This document shows, piece after piece, positions 36,145 through 44,828 of a stretch of 64,000 nt of DNA. The notes below the pieces were generated by a model. It saw nothing but the letters and a program-made list of their open reading frames with translations. It made no database searches and was not told the DNA's origin. How positions within the stretch are numbered: position 1 is the stretch's first letter; every line of letters begins with the position of its first letter. The DNA is from Comamonas sp. JUb58 (GTDB lineage Bacteria; Pseudomonadota; Gammaproteobacteria; Burkholderiales; Burkholderiaceae_C): positions 124,001-188,000 of the forward strand of contig NZ_SOAL01000009.1 of assembly GCF_004364775.1 (NCBI RefSeq), in the 5' to 3' direction. Position numbers and translations under genes: made by a program.

Positions 36145-36363
36145 TCAGCGATCGGCATCAACGCCACCCGCGCCAACATCATCCTCAGCAGGCTGAGAAG
36201 CCAAAGGATCCCACTCTGCCCAATCGGGCCCAAACAACTCCACCGGATGCGCCGACCGCTCCGACCCATTGCCGCAAGCCATCGACGACGCAGCGCAATA
36301 ACGGTCACACCCCCAGCAAGTCCGCTCAGGATGCGCAGGATGGATAGGAAAACGTTTGGCCAT
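36145..36363 (-). CDS. DUF3079-family small cysteine-rich protein
   Basis: A 72-residue protein, MAKRFPIHPAHPERTCWGCD at the start, followed by RYCAASSMACGNGSERSAHPVELFG. The CWGCDRYC...ACGNG cysteines and HPVELFG are the conserved core of DUF3079, an uncharacterised proteobacterial family. Three to four cysteines suggest a small metal-binding fold. It is oriented against the neighbouring operons and lies between the repeat array and the hemerythrin-narXL unit. The role is unknown. Confidence 0.82.
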   Translation of the reverse strand: MAKRFPIHPAHPERTCWGCDRYCAASSMACGNGSERSAHPVELFGPDWAEWDPLASQPAEDDVGAGGVDADR

Positions 36364-36429
36364 AAGCAGCTAACAGGGCAAAGATGTAGCGGTACCGCAC
36401 CACTGTGCGCCTGTGCCAGGCCGCAGGAT

Positions 36430-36443
36430 TTGACCTGGATCAT
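36430..36443 (+). promoter_or_regulatory. FNR-like site before hemerythrin-narXL
   Basis: TTGAC-CTGG-ATCAT matches TTGAT-N4-ATCAA at 8 of 10 positions. Its centre is only about 50 bases from the chosen start codon and no good -10 follows, so this is a weak candidate. Confidence 0.4.
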
Positions 36444-36487
36444 GGTTGGCGTACACCGCAACGCACAGCCAGCGATGGGCAGCGAAA

Positions 36488-37054
36488 ATGGAGGCTGTGA
36501 CACAGCTCCTGAACACCCCACCCACAGCAGGCTTTGACGAGCCGTTTGGCATGCTGCAGGCCTGCCATGGCCGGGTGGCGCGTAGCCTGGATCTGTTGGG
36601 TCGGCTGGGTGCTTACTTGGCTGAGCAGGGCGGCGACGATACGCAGGGCCAGGCGCGCGATGCGGCGGCCGATGTGCAGCGCTACTTTGACCTGGCTGCG
36701 CCCTTGCACCACCAGGATGAAGAGCTGCATGTGCTGCCCGCGTTGCGGGCTGCTGGGCAGCGGGCGCTGGCAGACCAGCTGCAGGCCGAACACCGGCAGA
36801 TGGAGGCGCTGTGGCCGGCGATTCGGGCAGATCTGCAGGCGGTGCAAGCTGGGCATGCCCCGGCGGGCACCGCGCTGGTGGCGGCACGGGGCCGCTGGGC
36901 GGATTTTGCAGCGGTGTATACGCGCCATATCGCCGCAGAAGAGACGCAGGCCTATCCCAGCGCACAAACGACGTTGGAGCCACCCGTGCAGGCGGCTATG
37001 GGGCGCGAGATGGCGCAGCGGCGCGGTGTGCGTTACCCAGAGGTGGGGCCATGA
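36488..37054 (+). CDS. Hemerythrin HHE-domain protein, first gene of the narXL operon
   Basis: A 188-residue four-helix protein with the histidine/carboxylate pattern of a di-iron hemerythrin: HGRVARSLDLL (about residue 26), HHQDEELHVLPAL (about residue 78), HRQMEALW and YTRHIAAEETQAYP (about residue 150). Such proteins bind oxygen or nitric oxide or protect iron centres. Its stop overlaps narX by 4 bases, so it is cotranscribed with the nitrate two-component system. ATG 36488 is preferred over a TTG at 36446. Confidence 0.88.
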   Translation: MEAVTQLLNTPPTAGFDEPFGMLQACHGRVARSLDLLGRLGAYLAEQGGDDTQGQARDAAADVQRYFDLAAPLHHQDEELHVLPALRAAGQRALADQLQAEHRQMEALWPAIRADLQAVQAGHAPAGTALVAARGRWADFAAVYTRHIAAEETQAYPSAQTTLEPPVQAAMGREMAQRRGVRYPEVGP

Positions 37055-39012
37055 AGGCGGAGCAACAGCACGCACGGCAGCGGCCTCTGGCCGTCAAGAT
37101 CGGTGCCATTGGCTGCGCGCTGCTGCTGATGGCGCTGGTCGCGATTGGGCTGACCTTGCGGCTGACCTGGTCGCTTGAAGGCGGCGCTGCGGCCGTGAAC
37201 GAAGCGGGGCGCCTGCGCATGCAGACCTGGCAGCTGGCACAGGCCTTGCCGGAGGCGAGCTCGCAGCGGCTGGCCCTGCTGATCGGCCAGCTCGATGCCA
37301 GCCTGGCCTTGCTGGAAAAAGGCGATGCCGCCCGGCCGCTGTCCGTGCCGCGCGATGCGGCCTCGCGTGCGGCCTTGGCAGCCGTGCAGCAGCGCTGGCA
37401 GCGGGTGCGTGGGGCCTGGCAGCAACCGATGCGCGGCAACCATGCGGTGCAGGCCGAGGTTACGGCCCAGCAGGCGCAGAGCTTTGTGGGCGAGGTGGAC
37501 CATCTGGTAGGCCGTATCGAGCAGCAGCTCGCGCGCTGGACGACCTGGCTCAACACGGCCCAGTTCGTGATGATGGCGCTGGCCATTGCCGCCGCGTTGG
37601 CGCTGATGTATGCGGCGCAGCTGCTGGTGTTTGGGCCACTGGCGCGGCTGCAGACAGCCCTGGCTCAGGTGGAGGCGGGCGACCTGTCGGTGCGGGTGCC
37701 AGCCGATGGTGGCGATGAGTTTGGCGCGGTGGCCCGGGGCTTCAACCGCATGGCCCTGCGTCTGCAGGATCTGTATGCCAGCCTGGAGCGCCGCGTGCAG
37801 CAAAAGACCGAACACCTGCAGGCCGAGCGTGCCCGTTTGGCGGTGCTCTATGACGGTGCCGCGCTGGTGGCGCGGGCCGATTCGCTGCCGGTGCTGGCCC
37901 AGGGCTTTGCGGCCCAGATGCGCAAGACCGCGCAGGCCGATGCGGTGGCGCTGCGCTGGTCGGATGAGGACAACCGCCGCTATGTGCTGCTTGCCTCTGA
38001 AGGGCTGCCCGAGGAGATGGTGGATGCCGAGCACTGCGTGCCCACCGGTGACTGCTTTTGCGGCCAGCCCCAGGCCCAGGCGCAGACCCAGCTGGTGGCG
38101 TTGCAGGACTGGCGCAGCGGCGTGCCTGCAGGGGCCAGCCGTGTGGATGCCGGGCAGTGCCGGCGGGCGGGCTTTGTCAGCGTGCTGAGCGTGCCGGTGC
38201 GGCTGCATGAGCGCATGGTGGGCGAGGTGGACCTGTTCTTTCGCCATGCGACCATGTTGGCGCCCGATGACCGTGCATTGCTCGATGCGCTGGCGAGCCA
38301 CCTGGCCGGTGGCATGGAGGGTCTGCGCGCCGATGCCTTGCAGCGCGAGGCGGCGGTGGCCGATGAGCGCGGCCTGCTGGCGCGTGAGCTGCATGACTCC
38401 ATCGCGCAGAGCCTGGCATTTTTGAAGATACAGGCGGGGCTGTTGCGCCGCGATATAGCGCGGGTGCCGGCCGAAGGCGCCCGCGTGCAGGCAACCCTGG
38501 CTGAGCTGGATACCGGCATCCGCGAGAGCCTGTCCGACGTGCGTGAGCTGCTGCTGCACTTTCGCACCCGCACTAATGCCGAGGACATCGTGCCTGCGCT
38601 GCGCACCACCTTGACCAAGTTCGAGCACCAGACCGGTTTGCCCGCGCATCTGCAGATCGCCGGCGAAGGCATGGCGCTGCCGCCCGATGTACAGGTGCAG
38701 GTGCTGCATGTGGTGCAGGAGGCGCTGTCCAATGTGCGCAAGCATGCGCAGGCCAGCCAGGTGTGGGTGGAGGTGGAGCAAGGCCCACAGTGGGCGGTGG
38801 AGGTGCGCGACGATGGCCAGGGCATGGCGCAGGCCGCTCCGGCGCTGGATGAAACCCATGTGGGTCTGCGCATCATGCGCGAGCGCGCGGCAGGCATTGG
38901 TGCCCGCTTGGAGATCGAATCCGTTGCGGGCGCGGGCACTTGTGTGCGCTTGAGCCTGCCACCGTTGCAGCCCGCGGCCGCTGCACCGCTTACGCTCAGG
39001 AGCCCCGCATGA
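37051..39012 (+). CDS. narX: Nitrate/nitrite sensor histidine kinase NarX
   Basis: A 653-residue sensor. Order: first helix (about 16-36), periplasmic domain with the P-box-like NEAGRLRMQTWQLAQ that binds nitrate in NarX/NarQ, second helix (about 170-195), HAMP (PLARLQTALAQVEAGDLSVRVP), a central module with Cys329, Cys335 and Cys337 (HCVPTGDCFCGQ), then HisKA_3 with His448 (LARELHDSIAQSLAFLKIQ) and an ATPase domain (DDGQGM, GLRIMRERA). It phosphorylates NarL when nitrate is present. Translation is coupled to both neighbours. Confidence 0.95.
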   Translation: MKAEQQHARQRPLAVKIGAIGCALLLMALVAIGLTLRLTWSLEGGAAAVNEAGRLRMQTWQLAQALPEASSQRLALLIGQLDASLALLEKGDAARPLSVPRDAASRAALAAVQQRWQRVRGAWQQPMRGNHAVQAEVTAQQAQSFVGEVDHLVGRIEQQLARWTTWLNTAQFVMMALAIAAALALMYAAQLLVFGPLARLQTALAQVEAGDLSVRVPADGGDEFGAVARGFNRMALRLQDLYASLERRVQQKTEHLQAERARLAVLYDGAALVARADSLPVLAQGFAAQMRKTAQADAVALRWSDEDNRRYVLLASEGLPEEMVDAEHCVPTGDCFCGQPQAQAQTQLVALQDWRSGVPAGASRVDAGQCRRAGFVSVLSVPVRLHERMVGEVDLFFRHATMLAPDDRALLDALASHLAGGMEGLRADALQREAAVADERGLLARELHDSIAQSLAFLKIQAGLLRRDIARVPAEGARVQATLAELDTGIRESLSDVRELLLHFRTRTNAEDIVPALRTTLTKFEHQTGLPAHLQIAGEGMALPPDVQVQVLHVVQEALSNVRKHAQASQVWVEVEQGPQWAVEVRDDGQGMAQAAPALDETHVGLRIMRERAAGIGARLEIESVAGAGTCVRLSLPPLQPAAAAPLTLRSPA

Positions 39013-39719
39013 ATGCTGCACCAACGCCTACCCTTGCTGTTGCACCGATTCGGCTGCTCGTCGTGGACGACCACCCGCTTTTCCGGCGTGGCGTGATCGC
39101 GCTACTGGCCGCCCAGCCGCAGTTGCAGGTGGTGGCAGAAGCGGGCGATGCCGGTGAGGCGCTGCGCCATGCCGCGCAGCTGCAGCCCGATGTGGTGCTG
39201 CTGGACCACCATATGCCGGGCGTGAGCGGTGTAGACCTGCTGCCCGGCCTGCGCGACGCCGCGCCCGCTGCGCGGGTGCTGATGCTTACCGCCAGTGAAG
39301 ATGCGGACACCTTGGCGCTGGCGTTGCAGCGTGGCGCCCATGGCTATCTGCTGAAGACGGCGGACAGTGAGGTGCTGGTGGCCGCCATCGAGCGCGCCTT
39401 GCGCGGCCAATCGACGGTGAGCATGGAGATGACGGACAAGCTGGTGAACGCCTTGCAAACCCGGCCAGCGGAGCCGGCTGCGGCACCCGCCGCGGTGCCC
39501 GAGCCGGCCGACCCGTTGGAGCAGCTGTCGCCGCGCGAGCTGGAGATCCTGCGCGAGATCGCCGCCGGTGCCAGCAACAAGGAGATCGCGCGCAGCCTGG
39601 CCATTGCCGAGACCACGGTGAAGATCCATGTGCAGCACATTCTGCGCAAGCTGGGTCTTTCATCGCGGGTGCAGGCCGCCGTGCTGCTGACCGAAGGACG
39701 CGGTCGTACAGGGGCCTGA
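39009..39719 (+). CDS. narL: Nitrate response regulator NarL
   Basis: A 236-residue response regulator. The receiver has the acidic pair Asp20/Asp21, phospho-acceptor Asp66 (VVLLDHHMPG) and the conserved Lys in GYLLKTAD. An Ala/Pro linker (about 150-165) leads to a LuxR-type HTH (LSPRELEILREIAAGASNKEIARSLAIAETTVK, shown in two parts in the sequence). NarL-P activates nar genes with FNR. The start overlaps narX, and the stop abuts the stop of the convergent MocR gene. Confidence 0.95.
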   Translation: MNAAPTPTLAVAPIRLLVVDDHPLFRRGVIALLAAQPQLQVVAEAGDAGEALRHAAQLQPDVVLLDHHMPGVSGVDLLPGLRDAAPAARVLMLTASEDADTLALALQRGAHGYLLKTADSEVLVAAIERALRGQSTVSMEMTDKLVNALQTRPAEPAAAPAAVPEPADPLEQLSPRELEILREIAAGASNKEIARSLAIAETTVKIHVQHILRKLGLSSRVQAAVLLTEGRGRTGA

Positions 39720-41237
39720 TCAAGCGCCCCGGTGGCGCTCCAGCAGCAGGGCCAGGGTGTGCCAGGCCGCCGGTTGCTCGGCCATCGCTACCGAGATGCG
39801 CAGCAAGGTCGACGGCGCCTGGCGCGGCGAGAACAGCACCCCGGGCGCCAGCAGCAAGCCGTGCTCGCTGGCCTGGCGCGCCAGCAGTTCCGAATCCATG
39901 CCGCAGTCCACCCAGGCGAAGGTGCCGGCGACCGGCTCATGCACGGCGTGGCAGCCCAGCGCTTCAAGCTGGCGCAGGCAACGGTGGCGGGCCTTGTCCA
40001 CCCGCTCGCGCAGCCGGTCCACATGCTTGCGGTAGCTGCCATCGGCCAGGATGCGGTGCACGATCTGCTCGCTGGGCAGGGCGGAGGTGAGGCCGCCCAG
40101 CAGCTTCAGATCGGTCAGCTGGTGGATGAACTCCGGCCGCGCCGCCACATAGCCCACGCGCAAGCCGCCTGACAGCGTTTTGGAATAGCCGCCCACCAGC
40201 AGCACGCGCTGCAGCCGGTCCATGGCGGCCAGGCGCAAGGGCATATTGCCCAGGTACTCGGAATAGGTGTCGTCCTCGACCAGCAAAAAATCATACCGCT
40301 CGGCAATGCGCAGCACCTCATGGGCCACACCGGCCGACAGGCTGAGCCCGGTGGGGTTGTGCACAGCGGTGTTCAGGATGAAGAGCTTGGGCTGGTGCTG
40401 CGCGGCCAGTGCCTGCAGCGCCTGCACATCGGGGCCGCCGGGTAGGCGCGGCACCCCCACCACATTCACCCCCATGGTGTTGAGGCGGCCAAAGATCAGG
40501 AACCAGCCCGGGTCCTCCACCAGCACGGTGTCGCCCGGCTGCAGAAAGCAGCGCACGATCAGGTCCAGCCCCTGGGTGACGCCGCTCACCGTCATCAGCT
40601 GGGTCTCGGGGTGGGCGGGTACTTCCTGCGCCTGCAAGGTCGACGCGATCTGGCGGCGCAGCGGCGCCAGGCCCTGGGGCAGGCCATAGCCCAGCAGGCT
40701 GCGTTCTGCCCGCACACCCTGCTTCAGGATGGCGCGCAGCGCGCCGCTGATCAGGCCCTCGTCCATCCAGCTGGCCGGCAGACAACCGGCGCTGCCGGTG
40801 TGGCCGGAGCCATCGGCATCCTCGCGGAAGATGCCGCGCAGCAGGTAGGCGGTGTCAAAGGCCGCGCCCTGGGCCAGGCTGGCGGCAGGCGCTGCGGCTG
40901 CCTCGGCCAGCGCGCGCTGGGCACAGACAAAAAAGCCCGCGCCTCGGCGCGATTGCACCAGGCCCTGGGCCGCCAGCCGGTCATAGGCCTGCACAACGGT
41001 GTCGCGGCTCACCCCTGCCTGCTCGGCCAGCGCCCGCACCGATGGCAGGCGCATGCCAGCGCGCAGCCCGTGGTTGCGGATGCGGTCGCTGAAATGCGCC
41101 ACCAGCTGCTCGACCAGGGAGGCGCTGCCGGTGCGCACCGGCTGCCATCCCCAGGCGGCCGCTGCCAGCGGAGGGGCGCCGAGGCCGGAGGCAGTGGTAT
41201 CGGCAATATCGGCAGCGGGCGAAAGTGTCTGGGTCAT
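39720..41237 (-). CDS. MocR/PdxR-family regulator (GntR HTH fused to aminotransferase fold)
   Basis: A 505-residue fusion. The GntR winged helix is at about residues 45-105 (LRAGMRLPSVRALAEQAGVSRDTVVQAYDRL). The rest is a type I aminotransferase fold with the PLP lysine in GGYSKTLSGGLRVGYVA. MocR proteins use PLP-ligand adducts as effectors and do not usually catalyse transamination. It is divergent from a LysE-type exporter across 109 bases with palindromes, so it probably regulates amino-acid export. Confidence 0.92.
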   Translation of the reverse strand: MTQTLSPAADIADTTASGLGAPPLAAAAWGWQPVRTGSASLVEQLVAHFSDRIRNHGLRAGMRLPSVRALAEQAGVSRDTVVQAYDRLAAQGLVQSRRGAGFFVCAQRALAEAAAAPAASLAQGAAFDTAYLLRGIFREDADGSGHTGSAGCLPASWMDEGLISGALRAILKQGVRAERSLLGYGLPQGLAPLRRQIASTLQAQEVPAHPETQLMTVSGVTQGLDLIVRCFLQPGDTVLVEDPGWFLIFGRLNTMGVNVVGVPRLPGGPDVQALQALAAQHQPKLFILNTAVHNPTGLSLSAGVAHEVLRIAERYDFLLVEDDTYSEYLGNMPLRLAAMDRLQRVLLVGGYSKTLSGGLRVGYVAARPEFIHQLTDLKLLGGLTSALPSEQIVHRILADGSYRKHVDRLRERVDKARHRCLRQLEALGCHAVHEPVAGTFAWVDCGMDSELLARQASEHGLLLAPGVLFSPRQAPSTLLRISVAMAEQPAAWHTLALLLERHRGA

Positions 41238-41273
41238 AAGAGCAGGCCAATTCTTGAAGTGGCCAGATAAAGT

Positions 41274-41283
41274 GTACCGGTAC
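41274..41283. promoter_or_regulatory. Palindrome in the MocR/LysE divergent promoter
   Basis: GTACCGGTAC is a perfect 10-bp palindrome, followed by another GTAC at 41285-41288. GGCCA...TGGCC (about 41245-41263) flanks it on the MocR side. These are candidate operators for the MocR regulator. Confidence 0.4.
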
Positions 41284-41346
41284 TGTACTGCATTGAGGCC
41301 TTAGCATGGCAGCAGCTTTTCTTTTCTCCATTTTTCGCACCTTGCC

Positions 41347-41958
41347 ATGTCTGTTCTGCCCGAAACCTCCGCCTTTGTGTTGCCTCTGGCCCTGTTTGCC
41401 TTTGTCAGCTCGGTCACGCCAGGCCCCAACAATGTGATGCTGACGGCCTCGGGCGCCAGCTTTGGCTACCGCCGCACGGTGCCGCACATGCTGGGCATCA
41501 GCCTGGGGGTGGTGGCCATGCTGCTGCTGGTGGGGCTGGGCCTGGGCGTAGCCTTTGAGCGCGAGCCGCGCCTCTACACCTGGCTCAAGTACCTGGGCGC
41601 CGCCTACCTGCTGTGGCTGGCCTGGAAGATCGCCCGCTCCGGCCAGGCAGGAGCCGGGCAAGCCGGTGCGCAACCCTTTGGCTTTTGGCAGGCTGCTGCC
41701 TTCCAGTGGGTCAACCCCAAGGCCTGGATCATGGCCATCGGCATTGTGGCGACCTATACCCCGCGCGATGGCTATGCCGCCAACCTGCTGCTTGCCGCCT
41801 TGGTGCTGGGGTTGGTGAACTACCCCAGCGTCAGTGTCTGGACCTTGTTTGGCAGCGCAGTGGGCCGGGCGCTGCGCACGCCCCGGGCACTGCAGCGCTT
41901 CAACTGGTGCATGGCGGCGCTGCTGGTGCTGTCGCTGTATCCGGTGTTGGAAGGCTGA
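41347..41958 (+). CDS. LysE/RhtB-family amino-acid exporter
   Basis: A 203-residue membrane protein with five or six helices. The family signature is VTPGPNNVMLTASGASFGYRR at residues 20-40, and FQWVNPKAWIMAIG is the conserved central loop. These exporters discharge lysine, threonine, homoserine or related compounds. The substrate is unknown. Divergence from a MocR regulator supports ligand-controlled export. Confidence 0.93.
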   Translation: MSVLPETSAFVLPLALFAFVSSVTPGPNNVMLTASGASFGYRRTVPHMLGISLGVVAMLLLVGLGLGVAFEREPRLYTWLKYLGAAYLLWLAWKIARSGQAGAGQAGAQPFGFWQAAAFQWVNPKAWIMAIGIVATYTPRDGYAANLLLAALVLGLVNYPSVSVWTLFGSAVGRALRTPRALQRFNWCMAALLVLSLYPVLEG

Positions 41959-42059
41959 TCGCTGGCCAGGCTCAGGGTTTCTGCCCGGCATGCAGTCGGG
42001 GGCCCGCTGGCTACAATGGTCCTCAGCTTTTTTGGCAGCCTTTGCATTGGAGAGAACCC

Positions 42060-42206
42060 ATGTCCAGCCCGCACACCGACGCCGATACCGAACACCCACC
42101 GATGGATACCGTGGAAGCCATTGTTCCGCTGATGCCGGTGGTGCTGCCCGTGGTGGGAGCGCTGATGATGTTCCTGCTGGCCTTTATTGCCGTGCACATG
42201 GCCTGA
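42060..42206 (+). CDS. Small single-pass membrane protein (48 aa)
   Basis: The protein starts with a polar, acidic head (SSPHTDADTEHPPMDTVEAI) and ends in one hydrophobic helix (LMPVVLPVVGALMMFLLAFI). A GGAGAG ribosome-binding site 6 bases upstream and a strong terminator 35 bases downstream make it a self-contained transcription unit. Similar short proteins seem common in Comamonadaceae; the function is unknown. Confidence 0.75.
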   Translation: MSSPHTDADTEHPPMDTVEAIVPLMPVVLPVVGALMMFLLAFIAVHMA

Positions 42207-42241
42207 GCGCTGCGCGCAAAGAGCGCAAGCCCCTGTTACTG

Positions 42242-42264
42242 AACCCGCCGCTGGCGGGTTTTTT
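42242..42264 (+). terminator. Intrinsic terminator after the 48-aa gene
   Basis: AACCCGCC, loop GCT, GGCGGGTT, then TTTT: an 8-bp perfect stem with a U-tract. Confidence 0.92.
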
Positions 42265-42575
42265 GTTGCCTGCTGCTGGCTGGCCATGGCTGGCGTGGCC
42301 CCGCGCCACCTGCGCGACAGGCGCTTTGCCAAAGAAACCGGTATCAATACAGTTATGCATTTTGTCATGCATCAAATGCATAGATGTGGCAACTGAAAAT
42401 CACCGTTTTGGGGGCCGACTGCTAAAATCGCCGATCCAGCGTAGGCATTTTTGCGCACAGGCATTGCGCCTTGTCCGACGCTGTGGAGACGGTTTTTCAA
42501 AAATGGGTTGCTGTCGGCCAAGGAGCTTGTCGCAGCGGTTTTTGATGAACCGTTTACAACTTTGAAAGCCTTCCC
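42265..42575 (+). promoter_or_regulatory. pckG: pckG upstream region with ATGCAT dyad
   Basis: No gene is visible in these 311 bases. ATGCATTT (42355-42362) and AAATGCAT (42374-42381) form a perfect inverted repeat centred on CATGCA, giving three ATGCAT units. A TAAAAT hexamer lies at about 42422-42427 and could be the -10. The transcript leader would be long (about 140 bases) and contains repeated GGTTTTT stretches that I cannot assign to a known riboswitch. Confidence 0.45.
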
Positions 42576-44444
42576 ATGAACGCAAACATCCAGGCCGGTG
42601 TCGCCATTCAGGCCCCCGACTACGTCAAGAACCCCAAGCTCATCGCCTGGGTGGCCGATATGGCCGCACTGTGCAAGCCCGATTCCGTCTACTGGTGCGA
42701 TGGCAGCCAGGAAGAATACGACCGCCTCTGCCAGCAACTGGTCGATGCCGGCACCTTCAAGAAGCTCAACCCCGCCAAGCGCCCTGGCAGCTTTCTGGCC
42801 TGGTCCGATCCATCGGACGTGGCACGTGTCGAAGACCGCACCTACATCTGCTCGGCCAAGAAAGAGGACGCCGGCCCCACCAACAACTGGATGGAACCTG
42901 CCGAGATGCGTTCGACTCTACAGCCGCTGTTTGACGGTTGTATGAAGGGCCGCACCATGTATGTGGTGCCGTTCTCGATGGGTCCGCTGGGCTCGCCGAT
43001 TGCCCACGTGGGCATCGAGCTGTCCGACAGCGCCTATGTCGCCGTCAACATGAAGATCATGACCCGCATGGGCCGTGCCGTGTACGACGTGATCGGCAGC
43101 GATGGTGCCTTTGTGCCCTGCGTGCACACCATCGGCGCGCCCCTGCAAGCCGGTGAAAAGGACACCACCAGCTGGCCTTGCAACAAGACCAAGTACATCG
43201 TGCACTACCCTGAGACGCGCGAAATCTGGTCCTATGGTTCGGGCTACGGCGGCAATGCGCTGCTGGGCAAGAAGTGTTTTGCACTGCGCATCGCTTCGAC
43301 CATGGGCCGCGACCAGGGTTGGCTGGCCGAGCATATGCTGATTCTGGGCGTGCAAAACCCCCAGGGCAAAAAGTACCATGTGGCAGCCGCTTTCCCCAGC
43401 GCCTGCGGCAAGACCAATTTCTCGATGCTGGTGCCGCCCACCGGCTTCGAAGGCTGGAAAGTCACCACCATCGGTGACGACATTGCCTGGATCAAGCCCC
43501 AGGCTGACGGATCGCTGCGCGCGATCAACCCCGAAGCCGGCTACTTTGGCGTTGCCCCAGGCACCAACTACCACACCAACCCCAACTGCATGGCCAGTTT
43601 GGACAAGAACGTGATCTTCACCAACGTCGCGCTGACCGATGACGGCGATGTGTGGTGGGAAGGCATGGAAAAGGACAGCGGCCAACTGCCAGACCACCTG
43701 ATCGACTGGCAAGGCAAGGACTGGACGCCCCAGATCGCCAAGGAAACCGGCGCCAAGGCCGCCCACCCCAATGCCCGCTTCACCGTGGCTGCCACCAACA
43801 ACCCGGCACTGGACGAAGCCTGGGACGACCCCAAGGGCGTGAAGATCGATGCCTTCATCTTTGGTGGCCGCCGCTCGACCACGGTGCCACTGGTGACCGA
43901 AGCGCGCAACTGGAAGGAAGGCGTCTACATGGCTGCCACCATGGGCTCGGAAACCACCGCCGCCGCCTTTGGCGCGCAAGGCGTGGTGCGCCGCGATCCG
44001 TTCGCGATGCTGCCTTTCATGGGCTACAACATGAGCGACTACTTCGCCCACTGGCTGAACCTGGGTGACAAGCTCGAAGCCGCTGGCGCGCAGCTGCCCA
44101 AGATCTACACCACCAACTGGTTCCGCAAGGATGCCGCTGGCAAGTTCGTCTGGCCTGGCTACGGTGAAAACATGCGCGTGCTCAAGTGGATGCTGGACCG
44201 CCTCGAAGGCCAGGTGCAGGGCACGCAGACCGCCTTTGGCGTGGCTCCGCAGTACGCCGAGATCAACTGGACCGGCCTGGACTTCAATGCCGAGCAGTTC
44301 AAGACCGTCACCAATATCGACACCGCCGTCTGGACCGAAGAGCTGGCATCGCACCAGGCCCATTTCGACCACCTGGCCCAGCGCCTGCCCCAGGCGCTGC
44401 TGGACATCAAGGCCGATCTGGAAAAGCGCCTGACCGCTGCTTGA
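42576..44444 (+). CDS. pckG: Phosphoenolpyruvate carboxykinase (GTP)
   Basis: A 622-residue cytosolic enzyme interconverting oxaloacetate and phosphoenolpyruvate with GTP, the entry to gluconeogenesis from C4 acids. The P-loop (kinase-1a) is [13 protein letters not shown] with the reactive cysteine of the GTP class. The metal and substrate region includes [10 protein letters not shown]-like [11 protein letters not shown], and [15 protein letters not shown] is the guanine-side signature. Length is normal. It is flanked by terminators, so it is monocistronic. It fits with dctA-driven growth on dicarboxylates. Confidence 0.98.
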   Translation: MNANIQAGVAIQAPDYVKNPKLIAWVADMAALCKPDSVYWCDGSQEEYDRLCQQLVDAGTFKKLNPAKRPGSFLAWSDPSDVARVEDRTYICSAKKEDAGPTNNWMEPAEMRSTLQPLFDGCMKGRTMYVVPFSMGPLGSPIAHVGIELSDSAYVAVNMKIMTRMGRAVYDVIGSDGAFVPCVHTIGAPLQAGEKDTTSWPCNKTKYIVHYPETREIWSYGSGYGGNALLGKKCFALRIASTMGRDQGWLAEHMLILGVQNPQGKKYHVAAAFPSACGKTNFSMLVPPTGFEGWKVTTIGDDIAWIKPQADGSLRAINPEAGYFGVAPGTNYHTNPNCMASLDKNVIFTNVALTDDGDVWWEGMEKDSGQLPDHLIDWQGKDWTPQIAKETGAKAAHPNARFTVAATNNPALDEAWDDPKGVKIDAFIFGGRRSTTVPLVTEARNWKEGVYMAATMGSETTAAAFGAQGVVRRDPFAMLPFMGYNMSDYFAHWLNLGDKLEAAGAQLPKIYTTNWFRKDAAGKFVWPGYGENMRVLKWMLDRLEGQVQGTQTAFGVAPQYAEINWTGLDFNAEQFKTVTNIDTAVWTEELASHQAHFDHLAQRLPQALLDIKADLEKRLTAA

Positions 44445-44504
44445 TCGGACGCTGGCTAGGTCGCTGGTAGCCCCGCTGCCAGTGGCTGGGATAGCGAAAC
44501 ACAG

Positions 44505-44543
44505 CAAAACCCCGCATGTTTTAGGCATGCGGGGTTTTGTTTT
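44505..44543 (+). terminator. pckG: Intrinsic terminator of pckG
   Basis: CAAAACCCCGCATG and CATGCGGGGTTTTG form a 14-bp perfect stem with a 7-base loop, followed by TTTT. Confidence 0.95.
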
Positions 44544-44747
44544 GGGTGCTTAGCTTGTTGTGAACGCGCTTGGACTCAGGGTCAGTGCATCGACAGAACT
44601 GTGGTTTGTTGCATACAGCCAGCTCGCTGCGGGGCGGAAAAGCGCTTGCCAAGCATCCTCCAAGCACCTGCTGCTTGCGCTGGCTGAGGTGTTTCGCAAT
44701 CCCAAACCACTGATCCGCTTTGGATGAGGTGCAGCCATCAACGACAA
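44544..44747. other. Gene-free spacer between two terminators
   Basis: About 200 bases with no convincing gene. A 55-codon frame from a GTG near 44559 and a 68-codon minus-strand frame exist, but neither has a ribosome-binding site, and both lie between terminators. Confidence 0.5.
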
Positions 44748-44773
44748 AAAAGCCACGGCATGCCGTGGCTTTT
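44748..44773. terminator. Perfect-palindrome terminator downstream of the 145-aa membrane protein
   Basis: AAAAGCCACGGCA and TGCCGTGGCTTTT form a 13+13 palindrome with U-tracts on both strands; it most likely ends the minus-strand gene at 44829. Confidence 0.88.
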
Positions 44774-44828
44774 GAAAAAGCAGATCGTGGCTGCCGGCGC
44801 TGGGGCTCTGGAGGAACCCCGGCGTTGA

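Noticed and set aside
42440-42575. A possible riboswitch or structured leader before pckG
   Set aside because: Repeated GGTTTTT stretches and short dyads are present but match no aptamer I know. A covariance search would be needed.
44559-44726. A possible 55-codon gene starting at GTG between the pckG terminator and the next terminator
   Set aside because: No ribosome-binding site or promoter is visible and it sits between two terminators. I cannot distinguish it from chance.
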